From: CBDFLD01 sp965249005
Lineage (GTDB): Bacteria > Acidobacteriota > UBA6911
Assembly: GCA_965249005.1 (NCBI GenBank)
Contig: CBDFLD010000018.1
Coordinates: 310,001 to 374,000, forward strand
Direction of reading: 5' to 3'
Length of the DNA: 64,000 bases
The notes under the pieces: model-generated
The model's input: the letters and a program-made list of their open reading frames with translations, nothing else
Database searches by the model: none
What the model was told of the DNA's origin: nothing
Translations under genes and position numbers: made by a program
Part shown: positions 61,241-64,000 of the stretch, piece by piece
Layout of the letters: each line of letters starts with the position of its first letter
Position numbering within the stretch: the stretch's first letter is position 1

Positions 61241-62887
61241 ATGAAGAGTCATCGGACGACACATGCGGGCATGACCCGGCGTGATTTCTTGGGCGCCGGC
61301 GGGGCCGGGTTGACGGCCACGTCGCTCGGCCGATCGAAGGGTTTCGATCCCAGCGGGAACGACCCCGGCCAGGAGTCTGCAAAGCCAAACGTGCTTGTTA
61401 TTTATGCGGATGAGCATCGAGCGGACTGTCTGGGCGCGACGGGCAACCCGGATGTGAAGACTCCGCACACCGATGCTTTGGCGGCGGATGGGGCACTGTT
61501 CCGCAATGCCTTTTGCCCCTGGCCTGTGTGCACACCCTCGCGATACTCGTTGCTGACGGGGCTCAATGTTCGACAGCACCGGGGTTTCAGCAACCGTTCG
61601 ACTCTGGATCCGGGACTGCCGACGTTCCCGGAGAAGCTGCGCGACGAAGGGTACGAGACGACAGCGGTGGGCAAGATGCACTTCAACCCGGTCCACATGG
61701 ATGTCGGATTTGACTCGCTGATTCTGTGCGAGCAGAACGGTCCCGGGAGACTGGTCGATGACTATCATCGATATCTCAAAGAGAGAGACCTGATCGATTC
61801 GATTGATTTGTTCGACCAAGTGAGGAGCCTTCGGGAGCAAGCGCCGGCAGAATACTGGGAGACGTTTGGCGCCGGCCGTTCCAATCTACCCGAGGCGCAT
61901 CATTCGACGACCTGGATTGGTGATCAGGCGGTCGGGACCCTATCGAAGTGGAGCCGCGACAAGCCATCCGTGATGATGGTTGGTTTCGTCAAACCCCATC
62001 ATCCCTTTGATCCGCCGGAACCGTGGGAGCAGATGTACGATCCGGAAAGACTGGCCGAGTTGCCCGGATGGATCGATGACGCGCAGAAACGGGACATTCA
62101 ATACAACGAGGGCTATTTCAAACACGCCGGCTTGAGCCGGGATTCCATCCGTAGAGTCATGCGCTACTACTACGCTTCAATCTCACACATGGATGCGCAG
62201 GTCGGACGGATGGTCCGCGTCCTGAAAGAGAAGGGGCTATACGACAACACCCTGATCATCTACACGGCGGATCACGGGGAATACCTGGGGTTCCACCATT
62301 TGTTGCTGAAGGGAAACTTCCTCTATGATCCCGTTGTGAAAGTTCCCCTGGTGATCAAGTTCCCGCACCAGGAGTTTTCCCGATCCGTCAGCGATGCCCT
62401 GGTGAGTGGAATCGACGTCACGGCCACGATCCTGCGGCAAACGGGAATAGAACCGACGGAGGACATGACCGGGCGCGCCTTGCAATCCGTGTGTGCCGGA
62501 CAGGACCCGGGTCGGGAGTATGTCGTCACGGAGTTTACCGTGCGCAACTTCATGATGATCCGGACCCAGACCCACAAACTTCTTCACGCCCACGACCCGG
62601 ATCAATCGCTTTTCTTTGACCTGCGGGCCGATCCCCTTGAATTCAAAGATCTGTACCACGACGCGGGAAAGAAGGCAGAAGTTCGTTACCTGAAAGACAA
62701 ACTGCTCGAATGGTTCCAGACCCAGACGGAAGCGACGTCCGAAGTAAAGCGTCCGCGGTCTCAGGTCAAACACGTCTCACCGATGACAGCCGCAGCGATG
62801 CAAAAGTACATCGATCGTAAAATGGAAGACGAAATCCAGCGCTTGAAGCAGCCCGAGGCGTCCATGTATGGAAGTATGGCCAAATGA
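61241..62887 (+). CDS. Tat-exported sulfatase
   Basis: In this 548-residue protein, MTRRDFLGAGGAG is a twin-arginine signal (residues 11-23), NVLVIYADEHRADCLG gives metal ligands, CTPSR at 97-101 is the formylglycine site (Cys97), and AVGKMHF and YTADHGEYLG complete the active site. The YADEHRAD variant and LKGNFLYDPVVKVPL are common among choline- or glycan-sulfatase-like enzymes. No clear Shine-Dalgarno precedes ATG 61241; ATG 61271 is an alternative start. It is divergent from the BNR-repeat gene. Confidence 0.88.
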   Translation: MKSHRTTHAGMTRRDFLGAGGAGLTATSLGRSKGFDPSGNDPGQESAKPNVLVIYADEHRADCLGATGNPDVKTPHTDALAADGALFRNAFCPWPVCTPSRYSLLTGLNVRQHRGFSNRSTLDPGLPTFPEKLRDEGYETTAVGKMHFNPVHMDVGFDSLILCEQNGPGRLVDDYHRYLKERDLIDSIDLFDQVRSLREQAPAEYWETFGAGRSNLPEAHHSTTWIGDQAVGTLSKWSRDKPSVMMVGFVKPHHPFDPPEPWEQMYDPERLAELPGWIDDAQKRDIQYNEGYFKHAGLSRDSIRRVMRYYYASISHMDAQVGRMVRVLKEKGLYDNTLIIYTADHGEYLGFHHLLLKGNFLYDPVVKVPLVIKFPHQEFSRSVSDALVSGIDVTATILRQTGIEPTEDMTGRALQSVCAGQDPGREYVVTEFTVRNFMMIRTQTHKLLHAHDPDQSLFFDLRADPLEFKDLYHDAGKKAEVRYLKDKLLEWFQTQTEATSEVKRPRSQVKHVSPMTAAAMQKYIDRKMEDEIQRLKQPEASMYGSMAK

Positions 62888-62971
62888 CCGTTTGTGTCTC
62901 CCCAGTGCGCAGTCTCTACTTCCAAGCAACTGGCCGCTAGGCCAGTCAGCGCTGAAAGCTGACTGCTCTCC

Positions 62972-63101
62972 AGTAACTGCTCGCGGATCCGCTGTTATAT
63001 GTGTAACTTAGCAAATCGCCAAGAACCACGTTTTTCAGGCTGTGCAGTGCAGTTACGTTCCCAAGTGACCGGCGCAGCGCGCCGGTCAGTCGCTGATAGC
63101 T
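62972..63101. repeat. Dispersed 130-bp repeat, copy B
   Basis: This is the second copy of 17608-17737, same orientation and length, 5 mismatches. The hairpin GACCGGCGC/GCGCCGGTC (63067-63087) is preserved with loop AGC instead of GAC. GCTGAAAGCTGACTGC iterons precede it and a GCTGATAGC unit closes it. It lies in the 438-bp gap between the sulfatase and the radical SAM gene. Confidence 0.92.
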
Positions 63102-63108
63102 TAAAAAT

Positions 63109-63249
63109 GAATTGGGTCTGAGAGAGGGGGTCACCCAGCGTCTGTCTCCCGGAGACGTGCTACTGTCGGGGGATACGACTGGACGGGGACACACGACCCG
63201 TGTAGTGGGAAAGGGCAGAGCCATCCTGGCCGTCATTCCGCTCGCGTAG
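63109..63249 (+). other. Unidentified coding remnant
   Basis: A 46-codon open stretch ending at TAG 63247-63249 has coding-like composition (RLSPGDVLLSGDTTGRGH, VVGKGRAILAVIPLA) but no start, because it emerges directly from repeat copy B. It may be the C-terminus of a gene whose upstream part was lost. The family was not recognised. Short hairpins follow at 63250-63290. Confidence 0.35.
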
Positions 63250-63325
63250 GTCGCTCCGAGCGACTCGGTCGCTCACTCCGTGAGCGGCACGGAATCGTTG
63301 TGGTGATCCGGCAAGCTGCAGGCCG

Positions 63326-64000
63326 CTAGGCCACCGACGGTGTGAGCGTGGGCTCCCCGTCCGGAGTGTCTACACGCTCTGCGTGAATCTCTCTCAGTCC
63401 CGGCTCAAAAAAGAACTCGCTTTGCCCGAATGCCGGTCTGAGGTCATCGAGCCAGGTTGCAGTCGGATCATATTTGGCGAAAAAGGGTCGGCCCACCCAG
63501 GAAGGATCTCGACCCTGCAGCAGCTTGAGTACGAATACCCGCTCGCCATGGATCGTGGTCTCACCGTCTACCAGGACCTTTCCCGGCATGGCGGACATCG
63601 AGGGCCCACGCACGGTTCTCCCCAGCCCGGAGATATCATTGTAGGATTCATTGAATATCCGCAGCGCCCGCGCCAGCGGCACCGCAAAGTAGTTCTTGGC
63701 ACCCGTATCTCGCTCGACGAACATGTAATAGGGCACGGCTCCCAGTCGTATCTGTCGCCTCCACAAGTCCGACCAAACGGCGGGGGAATCGTTGACGTGC
63801 CTGATAACGGGCGCTTGACATCGCACCGTGGCGCCTGCGTCCTGCATTGCTCGAACCGCCTGCTCGGCGATAGGAAGCCCCAGCTCTCGCGGGTGACTGT
63901 AATGCGCCATGATTGCCAGGTGACGGCCGGAGGCGCGGACCTGCTCGAACAGCCGGGCCAGATCCTCAGCATCGGAGTCGGTCACGAACCGTTGCGGCCA
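63326..64000 (-). CDS. Lysine 2,3-aminomutase-like (KamA family) radical SAM enzyme, C-terminal part
   Basis: The gene continues beyond the right edge, so the radical SAM cluster motif is not visible. The C-terminal 224 codons contain LAIMAHYSHPRELG, VRCQAPVIRHVNDSP, VPYYMFVERDTGAKNYF, SGLGRTVRGPSMSA and FFAKYDPTATWLDDL, all hallmarks of the KamA/EF-P beta-lysylation (EpmB-like) family, including PLP and substrate regions. The specific substrate cannot be told from this part. Confidence 0.9.
   Translation of the reverse strand, partial: WPQRFVTDSDAEDLARLFEQVRASGRHLAIMAHYSHPRELGLPIAEQAVRAMQDAGATVRCQAPVIRHVNDSPAVWSDLWRRQIRLGAVPYYMFVERDTGAKNYFAVPLARALRIFNESYNDISGLGRTVRGPSMSAMPGKVLVDGETTIHGERVFVLKLLQGRDPSWVGRPFFAKYDPTATWLDDLRPAFGQSEFFFEPGLREIHAERVDTPDGEPTLTPSVA

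Overview
The window reads as a chromosomal segment of an uncultured, aerobic, polymer-degrading Gram-negative bacterium, most likely an acidobacterium. The best taxonomic hint is a 1094-residue outer-membrane receptor with an N-terminal carboxypeptidase-regulatory-like domain and a TonB-type barrel (42668-45952), a type abundant in Acidobacteriota. Lipoprotein and Tat signals, many sulfatases and GMC/PQQ dehydrogenases fit this. Base composition is fairly GC-rich by eye. GTG and TTG starts are common and several are fixed by strong Shine-Dalgarno sequences. No rRNA, tRNA or CRISPR array was seen. The phylum assignment is inference.

Layout. 1-9503 (minus strand): a branched-chain amino-acid operon leuC-leuD-leuB-cimA, followed by a DUF3604 lipoprotein and a partial amidohydrolase, with a PqaA-like hydrolase upstream. 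9658-11924: a Phd/PIN toxin-antitoxin pair, a receiver-HATPase fusion and a PPOX flavoprotein. 12155-17591: ceramidase-like enzyme, sulfatase and two sugar-isomerase-type TIM barrels. 17748-24905: gluconate-dehydrogenase-type subunit 3 and GMC oxidoreductase, divergent and split by a complete IS256-family element, then a class III aminotransferase and a PQQ sugar dehydrogenase-cytochrome c fusion. 25041-31206: GH89-like enzyme, CehA/McbA metallohydrolase, DUF6807 lipoprotein and a dihydroorotate-dehydrogenase-like flavoenzyme. 31344-40243: HAD phosphatase, pyruvate carboxylase, threonine aldolase, phosphotriesterase-like protein and penicillin acylase. 40410-42270: Uma2 nuclease, a MntA/HepT pair with a truncated toxin, and gene debris. 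42668-56600: TonB receptor, mannonate dehydratase, HigA with a HigB remnant, an Nramp-like transporter, then a second GH89-like gene, a sulfatase and a DUF3604 gene broken by an IS200/IS605 element. 56643-64000: a second CehA/McbA protein, a cytochrome c-thioredoxin lipoprotein, a BNR-repeat protein, a third sulfatase and the C-terminal part of a lysine 2,3-aminomutase-like radical SAM enzyme.

Function. Much of the accessory content looks like scavenging of sulfated, acetylated or uronic-acid-containing glycans: three formylglycine-type sulfatases, two GH89-like enzymes, mannonate dehydratase, a TonB receptor, sugar-isomerase barrels and periplasmic metallohydrolases. The GH89-like family occurs twice, each time beside a PHP-like metallohydrolase (CehA/McbA or DUF3604).

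The most unusual non-coding signal is a family of gene-boundary elements. They are short, nearly perfect GC-rich hairpins whose stem sequence differs from site to site, usually followed by iterations of a GCTGAAAGC/GCTGATAGC-like unit. Two 130-bp copies of a larger element (17608-17737 and 62972-63101) differ at only 5 positions. Some of these elements supply the start or stop codons of neighbouring genes.
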